64,000 nt of DNA from Acinetobacter tjernbergiae DSM 14971 = CIP 107465 (GTDB lineage: Bacteria; Pseudomonadota; Gammaproteobacteria; Pseudomonadales; Moraxellaceae): assembly GCF_000374425.1 (NCBI RefSeq), contig NZ_KB894360.1:1-64000 (forward strand), given 5' to 3'. Shown here piece by piece: positions 16,013 to 24,928 of this stretch. How positions within the stretch are numbered: the first letter of the stretch is position 1; every line of letters begins with the position of its first letter. Below the pieces are notes generated by a model. The model saw only the letters and a program-made list of their open reading frames with translations. It was not told where the DNA came from and made no database searches. The position numbers and the translations under genes were made by a program.

Positions 16013-17632
16013 TTAACCTGCTTTCTTCATTGCAAAATCTTTACCAAATAACAATTTATTTCTAAATGTTGATACTGGTGTTTGATCAGCAATAAGTTCC
16101 GCATACCACATACCATCTTCAGTATCACCAAATAAAACTGCACCAATAACTTTATCTTTTTGGATAATAATGCGTTTATAAATTTGGCGTTTTTCATCAT
16201 TTAAGATGATGTCTTCATAATCTTCTTTAGGCTCGAAATTACCCGCAGAGAATACATCAACACCACTGACTTTTAACTGAGTTGGAACAGTCGGTGATTT
16301 AAAAGTCAAGCTACCATGTTCAGCCAAATGCGTTGCACAGATAAATGCTTGTCCCCATAGTGGTTCAACCAAACCAAAAGTTTGACTACGGTGTTCGATA
16401 CATTCGCCCACAGCATAAATACTTGGGTCAAAGGTTTGCATCGTATCATTGACCAAGATACCGCGATTACAGCGTAAGCCTGCACTTTGCGCCAAAGTAA
16501 TATTTGGACGAATACCCACCGCAAAGATCACCAAATCAGCATCAAGCACAGTACCATCTTTTAAACGGACTTGGTTCACATGACCATCTTTACCAATCAA
16601 AGCTTCGGTATTTGCTTCAGTAATAATATTGATACCTTTCTCTTCAATACTATTGCGTAACATACGGCTTGCACGACCATCAAGCTGACGCTCCATGATA
16701 CGATCCATCAAATGAAGAACCGTGACATTCATGCCACGTTGCTTAAGACCATAAGCAGCCTCTAAACCAAGCAAACCGCCACCAATCACAACGGCATTCT
16801 TCTTCGTTTCACAATATTTAATCATGGTATTCACATCATAAATATCGCGGAAACTAATCACACCTTTCAAGCCCACGCCTTGAACTGGTGGAATAAATGG
16901 TTTAGAACCTGTTGCAATGATTAAACGATCATAATCAACACTTTCGCCTTTTTCGGTATGCACCACTTTGCGAGTACGGTCAATTTTTACCGCAGGATCA
17001 TCTGCAATAAATTTGATCCCTTTATCGCTATACCATGCGTGCGGGTGCAACATAATGTCATCAATCGTTTTCTCACCTGAAAGCACTGGTGACAACATAA
17101 TACGGTTGTAGTTACCCCAAGGCTCTTCACCAATCACCGTCACTTCGTAACGGTCTGGCGCCATATCAAGCAAGTCTTCCAAACAACGCATACCAGCCAA
17201 ACCATTACCAATCAAGACAAGTTTCAACTTATCTTGTGAAACACCATTATTGGTAATGTAAGTTTTTTGAGCAACCGAACCAACCCAAACACGGCCATCT
17301 GCGATTTTAGTTGGGTAAACAAGAAGTTTTTGATCTTTATCTTCTAAACAACGACCAGTCGCTAAACTAAAATGCTGTTTATAAATTGGTGATGCGACGA
17401 CACGCTCGCCTTGTAAGTCACCAATAATGCCACGACACATGACATTTGCTTGGCTAAACGGATCTTTATTGCTTAACGCATAAATACGCTTTTCATGACC
17501 CACACGAAACAATGCAATGGATTGACCATCAACTAATGCACCTACACCTGTGTTTGGTGTGATGTCATCTAAATTACATACATCAACCCATTGATTTTCT
17601 GGAAGCATATTCACATCTTTTAAATTTGTCAT
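16013..17632 (-). CDS. NirD (nitrite reductase small subunit) fused to FAD/NAD(P)H oxidoreductase
   Basis: A 539-residue fusion. Residues about 1-115 are a Rieske-like NirD domain (WVDVCNLDDI, SPIYKQHFSLATGRCLED), without Rieske Cys/His ligand pairs, as normal for NirD. Residues about 130-539 are a pyridine-nucleotide disulfide-type flavoprotein like the N-terminus of NirB (LIGNGLAGMRCLEDL, VIGGGLLGLEAAYGLKQRG, AVGECIEHR). The start is ATG 17632 with AAGGAG overlapping the nirB stop region; a longer frame would enter nirB. It sits between nirB and nasA. It may supply the NirD part of nitrite reductase and serve as NAD(P)H reductase for NasA; that double role is inference. Confidence 0.88.
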   Translation of the reverse strand: MTNLKDVNMLPENQWVDVCNLDDITPNTGVGALVDGQSIALFRVGHEKRIYALSNKDPFSQANVMCRGIIGDLQGERVVASPIYKQHFSLATGRCLEDKDQKLLVYPTKIADGRVWVGSVAQKTYITNNGVSQDKLKLVLIGNGLAGMRCLEDLLDMAPDRYEVTVIGEEPWGNYNRIMLSPVLSGEKTIDDIMLHPHAWYSDKGIKFIADDPAVKIDRTRKVVHTEKGESVDYDRLIIATGSKPFIPPVQGVGLKGVISFRDIYDVNTMIKYCETKKNAVVIGGGLLGLEAAYGLKQRGMNVTVLHLMDRIMERQLDGRASRMLRNSIEEKGINIITEANTEALIGKDGHVNQVRLKDGTVLDADLVIFAVGIRPNITLAQSAGLRCNRGILVNDTMQTFDPSIYAVGECIEHRSQTFGLVEPLWGQAFICATHLAEHGSLTFKSPTVPTQLKVSGVDVFSAGNFEPKEDYEDIILNDEKRQIYKRIIIQKDKVIGAVLFGDTEDGMWYAELIADQTPVSTFRNKLLFGKDFAMKKAG

Positions 17633-17642
17633 TTTTCTCTCC

Positions 17643-20189
17643 TTATGCTTCAACCATTGGGATACGATCTTCTGAACGTTCTGCATCGTTCAAAGGACGG
17701 ATTTGATCACGTACTTGAGTAAATTGAATGTACGGATCAGCTTGTTCGTCAGCACTTGCGTTGATATAAGTTTGGAAACGTTTACGGATTTCTGGATTTT
17801 CTACCGCAGTACGCCATTCATCTTGGTATGTACCAATGACATGTGTCATACGACGTTCAAGTTCTTCAGCAAGACCAAGAGAATCATCAACAATCACTGA
17901 TTTCAGATAATCTAAACCGCCTTCCATGTTGTCACGCCATACGCTAGTACGTTGTAAACGGTCAGCTGTTTGGATGTAGAACATAAAGAATCGGTCAATA
18001 TAACGAATCAATGTTTGTGTATCTAAGTCAGATGCAAGTAGCTCAGCATGACGAGGTTTCATCCCACCATTACCACAAACATATAAGTTCCAACCTTTCT
18101 CTGTCGCGATAACACCAACGTCTTTACCTTGTGCTTCAGCACACTCACGCGTACAACCTGAAACTGCCATTTTAAGTTTATGTGGTGAACGTAAACCTTT
18201 ATAACGGTTTTCAAGCACAATCGATAAGCCAACCGAATCATCAACACCATAACGACACCACGTGCTACCGACACATGATTTCACTGTACGTAATGATTTA
18301 CCGTAAGCATGACCCGATTCAAAACCAGCCGCATTCAACTCTTCCCAAATGAATGGAAGTTCGTGGATTTGCGCACCAAACAAGTCAACACGTTGACCGC
18401 CTGTGATTTTAGTATACAGATTATATTTTTTGGCAATTTGACCAACAGCAATCAAACCATCTGGTGTAACTTCACCGCCTGCCATACGAGGTACAACTGA
18501 GTAAGAACCATCTTTTTGAATGTTACCCAAGTAGTAATCGTTACTATCTTGTAAACCTGCATGACTTGGTTCAAGAACGAAATCATTCCAACAAGATGCC
18601 AAGATATTTGCAGCAGTCGGCTTACAAATATCACAACCTAAACCATGACCATGTTGATGAATCAAATCATCAAATGTTTTGATTTCATTGACACGTACCA
18701 AGTGATACAACTCTTGGCGTGAGTACGGGAAGTGTTCACAAAGATGGTTATTCACCGTAACACCTTGACGTTGTAACTCTGACTTTAAGACTTGAGTTAC
18801 AAGTGGTGCACAACCACCACAAGCAGTTGCAGCTTTTGTACATTTTTTCAATGCGCCAAGTGAAGTTGAACCATCACAGATTGCTTGGCAAATATCCGCT
18901 TTAGACACGTTATTACATGAACAGATGGTTGCACTATCAGGTAGTAAATCAACACCGCTACCGCCTGCTTTTGCACCTGAATCTGCAAAACCTGGCATGA
19001 TCAAGCTTTCAGGCACTTCAGGTAATGCGATACCATTCAACATCATTTGTAGAAGGTCGCTATACTCTTTCGCATCACCAACAAGAACTGCACCCAGTAA
19101 TTTGGTTTTATCTGCATCAACAACAATTTTCTTATAAACCAATGCATCTTCGTCAGCATAGAAATAGCTGAGAGAGTTTGGTGTCATACCATGTGCATCA
19201 CCAACTGATGCAACATCCACGCCCATAAGTTTGAGTTTAGTACTCATATCTGCACCAGCAAAACTATGAGTTTCTTCAACCAAAATATGTTTCGCCGCAA
19301 TACGTGCCATGTCATAGCCTGGAGCAACTAGACCATAGATCTTATTGTCCCAAAGCGCACATTCACCAATTGCATAAATATCTTCATTTGACGTTTGGCA
19401 ATAATCATTGATTTTAATACCACCACGCTCACCAAGTGCTAAACCACTTGTACGTGCAAGCTCATCACGTGGACGAATACCCGCTGAGAATAAGATAATA
19501 TCTGTTTCAAGCTCGCTACCATCCGCAAACTTCATTACATGCGTTGCACTTTCACCCGCTTCAATAGATGAAGTTGCTTTTTGAGTATGTACTTTTACAC
19601 CAAGGTTTTCGATTTTACGGCGTAAAACTTTACCACCCAAGTCATCAATTTGAACTGCCATTAAGCGTGGTGCAAATTCAACAACATGTGTTTCTAGGTT
19701 TAAATCACGTAAAGCTTTTGCAGCTTCTAGGCCTAATAAACCACCACCAATCACCACACCCGATTTTGAATTTAAGCTTGCTGCTCGAATCGCATCTAAA
19801 TCTTCAATGGTACGATAAACAAAACAGTTCTCACGATCATTACCTGAAATTGGTGGAACAAAGGCATATGAACCTGTTGCCAATACCAGTTTGTCGTAAC
19901 TAATCACATCACCAAAGCTTGTTGTCACCGTTTTTTCTGCGGTATCAATTGCGATTGCTTTGGTATTCAGTCTTAAATCGATACCATACGCATCTGCAAA
20001 GTCAAAACGAGCAAGTGATAAGTCTTTTGCTGTTTTTCCTGAGAAGTATTCAGTCAAATGTACACGATCGTATGCAATGCGTGGTTCTTCAGCAAGAATC
20101 GTAATTTCTAATTCATCATCAGCTTTCTCTAAGATGGCTTCGATGAATTTATGACCCACCATACCGTGACCAATCATCACTAATTTCAT
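17643..20189 (-). CDS. nirB: Nitrite reductase [NAD(P)H] large subunit
   Basis: An 848-residue cytoplasmic siroheme enzyme reducing nitrite to ammonium. In order it has the FAD/NAD(P)H-binding region (MIGHGMVGHKF, VIGGGLLGLEAAKALRDL, IGECALWDNK), a BFD-like [2Fe-2S] domain near residues 435-490 (CSCNNVSKADICQAI..ACGGCAPLV), and nitrite/sulfite reductase halves with the coupled [4Fe-4S]-siroheme cysteines in KSCVGSTWCRYG and SGCTRECAEAQ. Length matches E. coli NirB. The start has AGGAG seven bases upstream. It lies 28 bases after the transporter gene and 10 before the NirD-FAD gene, in the sigma54-driven unit. Confidence 0.96.
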   Translation of the reverse strand: MKLVMIGHGMVGHKFIEAILEKADDELEITILAEEPRIAYDRVHLTEYFSGKTAKDLSLARFDFADAYGIDLRLNTKAIAIDTAEKTVTTSFGDVISYDKLVLATGSYAFVPPISGNDRENCFVYRTIEDLDAIRAASLNSKSGVVIGGGLLGLEAAKALRDLNLETHVVEFAPRLMAVQIDDLGGKVLRRKIENLGVKVHTQKATSSIEAGESATHVMKFADGSELETDIILFSAGIRPRDELARTSGLALGERGGIKINDYCQTSNEDIYAIGECALWDNKIYGLVAPGYDMARIAAKHILVEETHSFAGADMSTKLKLMGVDVASVGDAHGMTPNSLSYFYADEDALVYKKIVVDADKTKLLGAVLVGDAKEYSDLLQMMLNGIALPEVPESLIMPGFADSGAKAGGSGVDLLPDSATICSCNNVSKADICQAICDGSTSLGALKKCTKAATACGGCAPLVTQVLKSELQRQGVTVNNHLCEHFPYSRQELYHLVRVNEIKTFDDLIHQHGHGLGCDICKPTAANILASCWNDFVLEPSHAGLQDSNDYYLGNIQKDGSYSVVPRMAGGEVTPDGLIAVGQIAKKYNLYTKITGGQRVDLFGAQIHELPFIWEELNAAGFESGHAYGKSLRTVKSCVGSTWCRYGVDDSVGLSIVLENRYKGLRSPHKLKMAVSGCTRECAEAQGKDVGVIATEKGWNLYVCGNGGMKPRHAELLASDLDTQTLIRYIDRFFMFYIQTADRLQRTSVWRDNMEGGLDYLKSVIVDDSLGLAEELERRMTHVIGTYQDEWRTAVENPEIRKRFQTYINASADEQADPYIQFTQVRDQIRPLNDAERSEDRIPMVEA

Positions 20190-20217
20190 TGTGTTTCTCC
20201 TAAAATCTAATCTGGGA

Positions 20218-21570
20218 TTAAGCTGCGCTGTTTTGTTCTGAGCTACGTTCTAAAATTGCTTGTTCAAATAAGCGTTGTTCTTTTTCTTTATGCTCTACCG
20301 AGAACCGGATCAACATAACTGAACTTGCTGAGATGACGACCAAACCACCTAAAACCATTAAACAAGTTTGAATATCAACCATACCTTTAAGTAAGAAACC
20401 TGCTGCAACTGCACCCACGTTTCCACCTGCTCCAATAATGCCAGCCACACCACCAAGCGCTTCACGATCAATAAATGGAACTAATGCATAAGTTGCGCCA
20501 CATGCCATATGGGTAAACAACGCAAAGACTGTCATGCTAAGAATTGCGAGTGTTGCGCTGTTCATATGAGAAAACACCATAAGGAATAAACCTTCACCCA
20601 AAATCAATACAAACAAGATCTTAGTACGACCATCCAAACCTTTTTTAAGTGCAACTTTATCTGAAAGAATGCCACCAAAAGCACGAGCGAATAACGCTAA
20701 CAAACCAAAGATTCCGGCAGCCATTCCCGCTTCTTTTAAACCAAAATCAAAGTTTTCTACGTAATACATTGCAATAATATTGTGCATAAAGATTTCGATA
20801 CCGAAACATGCTGCATACGAGAAAAATAAGATCCACACACGATAGTTACGTGCCGCATGCATCAAAATTGCAAGACCACCTTTCTTTTCACTACCCGCAG
20901 CAACACCTTGTGCACGAAGCTCTTTAAAATCACCTTGTGGGCAATCTTGAGTAAATTTCCAGTAAAGAAAACCAACAATTACCATCATTACACCAGGAAC
21001 AATCAGTGCAATTCTCCATCCCATCGCTTGCTCAACACCGAACATCACCAATGCTGAAAGAAGTAATGGCATCAATGCTTGAGTTACGCCACCACCTGCA
21101 TTTCCCCAACCTGCTGAGGTTGCATTTGCAGTACCAACAACATTAGGTGCAAACATGATGCTCGTGTGGTATTGAGTGATAACAAAACTCGCACCAATTG
21201 CACCAATCAGCAAGCGGAAGAAAAGGAAAGATTCATAGCTATTTGCTGATGCGACACCAAATACGGGGATACTGCCAAGTAACAACAAAGCGGTATACGT
21301 CTTACGCGGTCCATATTTGTCACACAATGGCCCCACAACCAAACGAACTAAAATCGTGATTGCGACTGCTGCAATATTGATATTGGCGATTTGATCTTTG
21401 GTTAAATGAAATTCACCTGCGATAACTGGCATCAATGGTGCACATGCGAACCAAGCAAAGAAACAAACAAAGAAAGCAAGCCAACTCATGTGGAATGCTC
21501 GCATTGCTGGTGCGGAAAAGTTAAATAACTTTATTGATGTGGCTTTTTTCGCCGATAGATTCAAAGACAT
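20218..21570 (-). CDS. narK: Nitrate/nitrite transporter (MFS, NarK/NasA type)
   Basis: A 450-residue major-facilitator protein with about 12 membrane segments, importing nitrate for assimilation. Typical family features include the nitrate-signature-like GWGNAGGGVTQALMP and, in the second half, GIIGAGGNVGAVAAGF. The start is set at ATG 21570, six bases after AGGAG; the ATG at 21576 abuts the ribosome site and is unlikely. It is the first gene of the nitrate assimilation unit. Its leader of about 115 bases carries the two-hairpin ANTAR target and a terminator, so expression should depend on NasT. The gene name follows common usage; nasF or nrtP are alternatives. Confidence 0.92.
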   Translation of the reverse strand: MSLNLSAKKATSIKLFNFSAPAMRAFHMSWLAFFVCFFAWFACAPLMPVIAGEFHLTKDQIANINIAAVAITILVRLVVGPLCDKYGPRKTYTALLLLGSIPVFGVASANSYESFLFFRLLIGAIGASFVITQYHTSIMFAPNVVGTANATSAGWGNAGGGVTQALMPLLLSALVMFGVEQAMGWRIALIVPGVMMVIVGFLYWKFTQDCPQGDFKELRAQGVAAGSEKKGGLAILMHAARNYRVWILFFSYAACFGIEIFMHNIIAMYYVENFDFGLKEAGMAAGIFGLLALFARAFGGILSDKVALKKGLDGRTKILFVLILGEGLFLMVFSHMNSATLAILSMTVFALFTHMACGATYALVPFIDREALGGVAGIIGAGGNVGAVAAGFLLKGMVDIQTCLMVLGGLVVISASSVMLIRFSVEHKEKEQRLFEQAILERSSEQNSAA

Positions 21571-21622
21571 TGCCATCTCCTATACTGAACGTATACTGCT
21601 TTGTTGACACGAATCATTGTGT

Positions 21623-21642
21623 AAACAAACCGATCAGATCGG
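21623..21642 (-). terminator. Leader terminator (attenuator) upstream of narK
   Basis: On the minus strand CCGAT-CTG-ATCGG is followed at once by TTTGTTT, an intrinsic-terminator layout between the sigma54 promoter and narK. The 5' arm (CC) is also the 3' arm of the second ANTAR hairpin, so the two structures exclude each other: the expected switch for NasT antitermination. Confidence 0.7.
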
Positions 21643-21687
21643 ACATCGTTGGCCGTCTTACAAATTTAAAAGTCTTCTTTGACTTAA
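21640..21687 (-). ncRNA. ANTAR target: tandem hexaloop hairpins in narK leader
   Basis: P1 (21670-21685): AAGTC-AAAGAA-GACTT. P2 (21640-21655): CGGCC-AACGAT-GTCCG, with one C-U mismatch. Both have six-base loops with A at position 1 and G at position 4, the consensus described for RNAs bound by ANTAR antiterminators. P1 begins within a base or two of the start site predicted from the sigma54 promoter, and P2 overlaps the terminator at 21623-21642. The folding was done by eye. Confidence 0.72.
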
Positions 21688-21696
21688 CACCTAATA

Positions 21697-21712
21697 AGCA
21701 AATGCTGTGCCA
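21697..21712 (-). promoter_or_regulatory. Sigma54 promoter for narK-nirB-nasA-mobA
   Basis: Minus strand TGGCACAGCATTTGCT matches the -24/-12 consensus TGGCAC-N5-TTGC exactly. The predicted start is near 21686, about 115 bases before the narK ATG. This implies RpoN and an enhancer-binding protein, most likely NtrC, so nitrogen-limitation control is added to nitrate antitermination. Confidence 0.8.
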
Positions 21713-21840
21713 AACAAATAAAATAAATCAAAAAAATAAGCTTAATTATTGTTTTATATTGTTTTTTAACAGAAAAACCCTTGGTTACAGCATCTACACA
21801 CACCATATATATAGACGAAACAGACGTATGACCTGTTTTA

Positions 21841-21860
21841 AAGCACAATTCGGCGTGCTT
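21841..21860. promoter_or_regulatory. Candidate NtrC-like enhancer site
   Basis: AAGCAC-AATTCGGC-GTGCTT has perfect 6-bp arms containing the GCAC/GTGC half-sites of NtrC boxes, with an 8-bp spacer where 7 is usual. It lies about 130-150 bp upstream of the narK sigma54 box and about 155 bp upstream of the opposite one, a normal enhancer distance for both. Confidence 0.4.
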
Positions 21861-22014
21861 CAAAACAACTCTTTTTACGCACCAAAAGAGAACACATTTG
21901 CTATTCAATCAACTTAATCTAAATTTTTATTTCGCTATCAAGTAAGCAGCGATACAATAAAGCGCAGAAATAATACGCCTATGGAGCGTTTGCACCGAAT
22001 AAGAAATTTCCTTA

Positions 22015-22030
22015 TGGCACTAATTTTGCT
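22015..22030 (+). promoter_or_regulatory. Sigma54 promoter for nasT-nasS
   Basis: Plus strand TGGCACTAATTTTGCT matches TGGCAC-N5-TTGC exactly. The predicted start near 22042 lies about 54 bases before the nasT ATG. With the narK promoter this makes a back-to-back pair of sigma54 promoters about 300 bp apart. Confidence 0.72.
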
Positions 22031-22095
22031 TCAAAAAAACACCCTCAGCACGTTATGCTAAATGTGCATATACCTACAGTTTGACTTTTATACTT

Positions 22096-22686
22096 ATGCC
22101 GAAACTCAAGATCGCACTTATTGATGACGACCAGGCTCGGGCTGAATACATAAAAACCTGTTTAATTGAACATGACTTTGATGTAGTAGCTTGTTTCACT
22201 CTCGATCATCTTAATATTTTTAAATTAGAGCACCTTCAAGCGGATGTTATTTTGCTTGATATGGATCACCCTCATCGCGATGTGATCGAAAGTTGTGTCA
22301 GCAACTTTGATCTACCAACCGTTCTTTTTACCAAAAATACTGACCGAGACACGATTAAGCAGGCAATTGATGCTGGGATCACGGCATATATTGTCGATGG
22401 TATCGACCCGACTCGTTTACACACGATTTTAGATATTTCTATTGAACAGTATAAAAAACATAAAAAGTTAGAAGGCGATCTAAAAGATGCTAAAACCAAA
22501 CTTGCTGACAGGAAAGATGTCGAAAAAGCCAAAGTTCTACTTATGCAATTACATGGTTTAACAGAAGATACTGCTTTTCAATTACTCCGAAAAAATGCCA
22601 TGAGTCATCGCATGACGATTGGAGAAATGGCGCGCCGTTTATTGGATGCACAACAACTTTTAAATAACCAATTAAAGGATGAATAG
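22096..22686 (+). CDS. nasT: ANTAR-domain response regulator/antiterminator
   Basis: A 196-residue protein with an N-terminal receiver-like domain (ALIDDDQARAEYI; VILLDMDHPHRD with the usual Asp; VLFTKN) and a C-terminal ANTAR RNA-binding domain at about residues 135-190 (DVEKAKVLLMQLHGLTEDTAFQLLRKNAM, then GEMARRLLDAQ). NasT binds two-hairpin leaders and prevents termination when freed by NasS in the presence of nitrate. The start is ATG 22096; an in-frame TTG at 22081 is less likely, and neither has a good ribosome site, hinting at low synthesis. It is immediately followed by nasS and divergent from the narK unit, whose leader carries the matching RNA target. Confidence 0.9.
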   Translation: MPKLKIALIDDDQARAEYIKTCLIEHDFDVVACFTLDHLNIFKLEHLQADVILLDMDHPHRDVIESCVSNFDLPTVLFTKNTDRDTIKQAIDAGITAYIVDGIDPTRLHTILDISIEQYKKHKKLEGDLKDAKTKLADRKDVEKAKVLLMQLHGLTEDTAFQLLRKNAMSHRMTIGEMARRLLDAQQLLNNQLKDE

Positions 22687-23709
22687 ATGAGCAGTTTAGA
22701 AAAAACCGAATTGCAACTAGGCTACATCCCTTTGCTTGATTGCATCGCCTTATTATGGGCAAAGCAACGTGGCTTTTTTGATGAAGTAGGTTTAAACGTT
22801 ACATTAACAAAAGAGGCATCTTGGGCAAGCTTACGCGATCGTCTTGCTTTTGGTCTTTTAGATACCGCACATTGTCTATCCGCAATGCTCCCTGCCGCTG
22901 CCATTGGTGCTGATCAGATCGGGATTCAGTTACAAACACCTTTAGTGCTCAGTGAAAATCGAGCTTTTATTAGCTTAAGCCAAAAGCTCTGCTATCAATT
23001 AGGTATAAAGCAACAAGACCCAGTAGATGTATCAGCGAAGAAATTAATTGAATATATCAAACTAAGCAACCATGTTTCTTTAGGGCATGTCTTTAAAGAT
23101 TCGATTCATCATTATTGTTTAAGAGAGTGGTTAGCATTAGCTGACCCTGAATTAGCACATTCAATCCATGTCAAAACCTTACCGCCTCCTTATATGGTCG
23201 AAGCACTCAGCAATCATCTGATTGATGGTTTCTGTGTCGGTGAGCCATGGAATACCCAAGCTGAACTGCAAGGCTTAAGTCAGATCGTCTGTTCTAGTCA
23301 AGACATTATCCCGAATGTTGCAGACAAAGTATTGGCAGTGACTCAAGAATGGGCACAACAACACCCTAATACACTTATTGCATTAACGAGTGCCATTATC
23401 AAAGCGCAACAAGAGCTTCGTATACTCGAAGATTTTGCACCAGTATGGGAACTTTTGGTTGAATTTGAAGTAATCCAGTTTAATTGTTCACCCAATATTC
23501 ATGTTGAAAAATACTTTACCATTCAAAATATCATTCGCAATTTTGTACAAAATAGTGCAATGCCTAAAGTCACTGATTTTGAGTGGTTATTTCAACAGAT
23601 GCAAAAATGGAATAATTCCCCTATCAGTTCAATACAATATACAAATGAAGCACAAAGTTGTCTTTTATCAGCAACGTATTTAGCTGCATCTAAACAGAAC
23701 AAAATTTAA
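22687..23709 (+). CDS. nasS: Nitrate/nitrite sensor of the NrtA/CmpA fold
   Basis: A 340-residue protein like the nitrate-binding component of NrtABCD transporters (LGYIPLLDCIALLWAKQRGFF; DTAHCLSAMLPAAAIG; DGFCVGEPWNTQA) but without a signal peptide and with no ABC genes nearby, as expected for cytoplasmic NasS. By family knowledge it holds NasT inactive without nitrate and releases it on binding nitrate or nitrite. The ATG directly abuts the nasT stop, with AAGGA eight bases upstream, so the two are co-translated. A terminator-like hairpin follows at 23717-23746. Confidence 0.9.
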   Translation: MSSLEKTELQLGYIPLLDCIALLWAKQRGFFDEVGLNVTLTKEASWASLRDRLAFGLLDTAHCLSAMLPAAAIGADQIGIQLQTPLVLSENRAFISLSQKLCYQLGIKQQDPVDVSAKKLIEYIKLSNHVSLGHVFKDSIHHYCLREWLALADPELAHSIHVKTLPPPYMVEALSNHLIDGFCVGEPWNTQAELQGLSQIVCSSQDIIPNVADKVLAVTQEWAQQHPNTLIALTSAIIKAQQELRILEDFAPVWELLVEFEVIQFNCSPNIHVEKYFTIQNIIRNFVQNSAMPKVTDFEWLFQQMQKWNNSPISSIQYTNEAQSCLLSATYLAASKQNKI

Positions 23710-23716
23710 AGAAAAA

Positions 23717-23746
23717 AAAGCTGTCTTTAATAAAAAAGACAGCTTT
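23717..23746. terminator. Terminator-like hairpin after nasS
   Basis: AAAGCTGTCTTT-AATAAA-AAAGACAGCTTT is a perfect 12-bp stem eight bases after the nasS stop. On the plus strand only TTT (in the stem) then GAAA follows; on the minus strand a run of eight T is present, so it is stronger in that direction although no minus-strand gene is obvious. Confidence 0.6.
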
Positions 23747-23749
23747 GAA

Positions 23750-24452
23750 AAGACCCATAAGAGATTATACCAATCGAAAGAAGTCTCTTAAGTGACTATT
23801 ATCTTATCGAAATACGGTTTATCTTTTTCGGACATTTTCATGTCATTAGCTGCCATACAAAACTTCACAATTCATCTTTTTTGCCAATACAATGGATTAC
23901 CGAATGGATTAAATACGTTTCAGCTAGTTTAAACCTACCCTTGAACTCATCATAATTCGGTTCGTTCCACAAAAATCAAGATACTCTGCACGTTATGAGT
24001 ATTTGTCAATATTACAAATACCAACCAACAATCTCCCACCCATACAAAAAAATATAAAACATTTAAAAACAATAATTTAAAATTAAAACAACCAACAAAA
24101 ATAGATAAAAATGAATAATACGCATCTAATAGCAGTAAAAAGTTCCTCAACATACGTTTTATAAAAATTTGAGTATTTTTGGTCGATGACTTTAGAGTTA
24201 CATAAATTACATGAACGAAATGAGGTAATTCAGTTTAGAATAGTGAAAAAATAAATTATCGGAAAATTTGTCATATTTTAACATTGCCAATTCCTTGCAA
24301 AGTTTTCATTATATGCAGCATGCTTGGTATGCAAATTTCTTCATTCATTAAAAGAAATCATAAGAAAAAATGCAGAATTTTGTGCCATAATAAGCAAACT
24401 TTGCAAGTATCTTGCAAAAAACATTTGCAGTTTTAGAATTGGAGCAAGCCGA
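23750..24452. other. About 700-bp gene-free region before aroQ
   Basis: Very AT-rich sequence between nasS and aroQ. A 67-codon minus-strand frame (23950-24153) is hydrophobic by AT bias and lacks a ribosome site, so it is not called. No tRNA or clear ncRNA was seen. The aroQ-accB-accC promoter must lie in the right half; a long in-frame extension upstream of aroQ is not supported. Confidence 0.4.
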
Positions 24453-24902
24453 ATGAGCTCAACCATTTTGGTAATTCATGGACCGAATTTAAACTTGCTA
24501 GGAAAGCGTGAACCAGAGGTATATGGTTATCTCACTTTAGATGATATTAACCAACAGCTCATCGCTCAAGCTCAAAAAGAGTCAGTCATATTAGATACTT
24601 TTCAGAGTAATTGGGAAGGTGCGATTGTTGATCGCATTCATCAAGCACAAATTGAGGGCGTGAAATTTATCATTATCAACCCTGCTGCTTTAACCCATAC
24701 TTCTGTTGCTTTACGCGATGCGCTTCTTGGTGTCGCTATTCCGTTTATTGAAGTTCATTTGTCGAATGTTCACGCTCGTGAAGCATTCCGCCATCATTCA
24801 TATTTATCCGACAAAGCCATTGGCGTGATCTGTGGCTTAGGCGCAAAGGGTTATACTTTTGCTCTCGATTTTGCAATCGAAAAAATTCAATCTTCTAACT
24901 AA
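24453..24902 (+). CDS. aroQ: 3-dehydroquinate dehydratase, type II
   Basis: A 149-residue enzyme of the shikimate pathway converting 3-dehydroquinate to 3-dehydroshikimate, the normal type II length. It has the N-terminal [19 protein letters not shown] (catalytic Arg and Tyr), [31 protein letters not shown] (Asn) and [20 protein letters not shown] (catalytic His). The start is ATG 24453 with GGAG eight bases upstream; the frame is open for 43 codons further up, but those residues are AT-driven and unlike the family. It heads the aroQ-accB-accC unit, a common arrangement. Confidence 0.96.
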   Translation: MSSTILVIHGPNLNLLGKREPEVYGYLTLDDINQQLIAQAQKESVILDTFQSNWEGAIVDRIHQAQIEGVKFIIINPAALTHTSVALRDALLGVAIPFIEVHLSNVHAREAFRHHSYLSDKAIGVICGLGAKGYTFALDFAIEKIQSSN

Positions 24903-24928
24903 TTTAAACATTTCAGGAATGCTCACTC

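Noticed and set aside
23950..24153. 67-codon hydrophobic minus-strand frame between nasS and aroQ
   Set aside because: No ribosome site, AT-driven Phe/Leu/Val composition, no recognisable family; probably chance.
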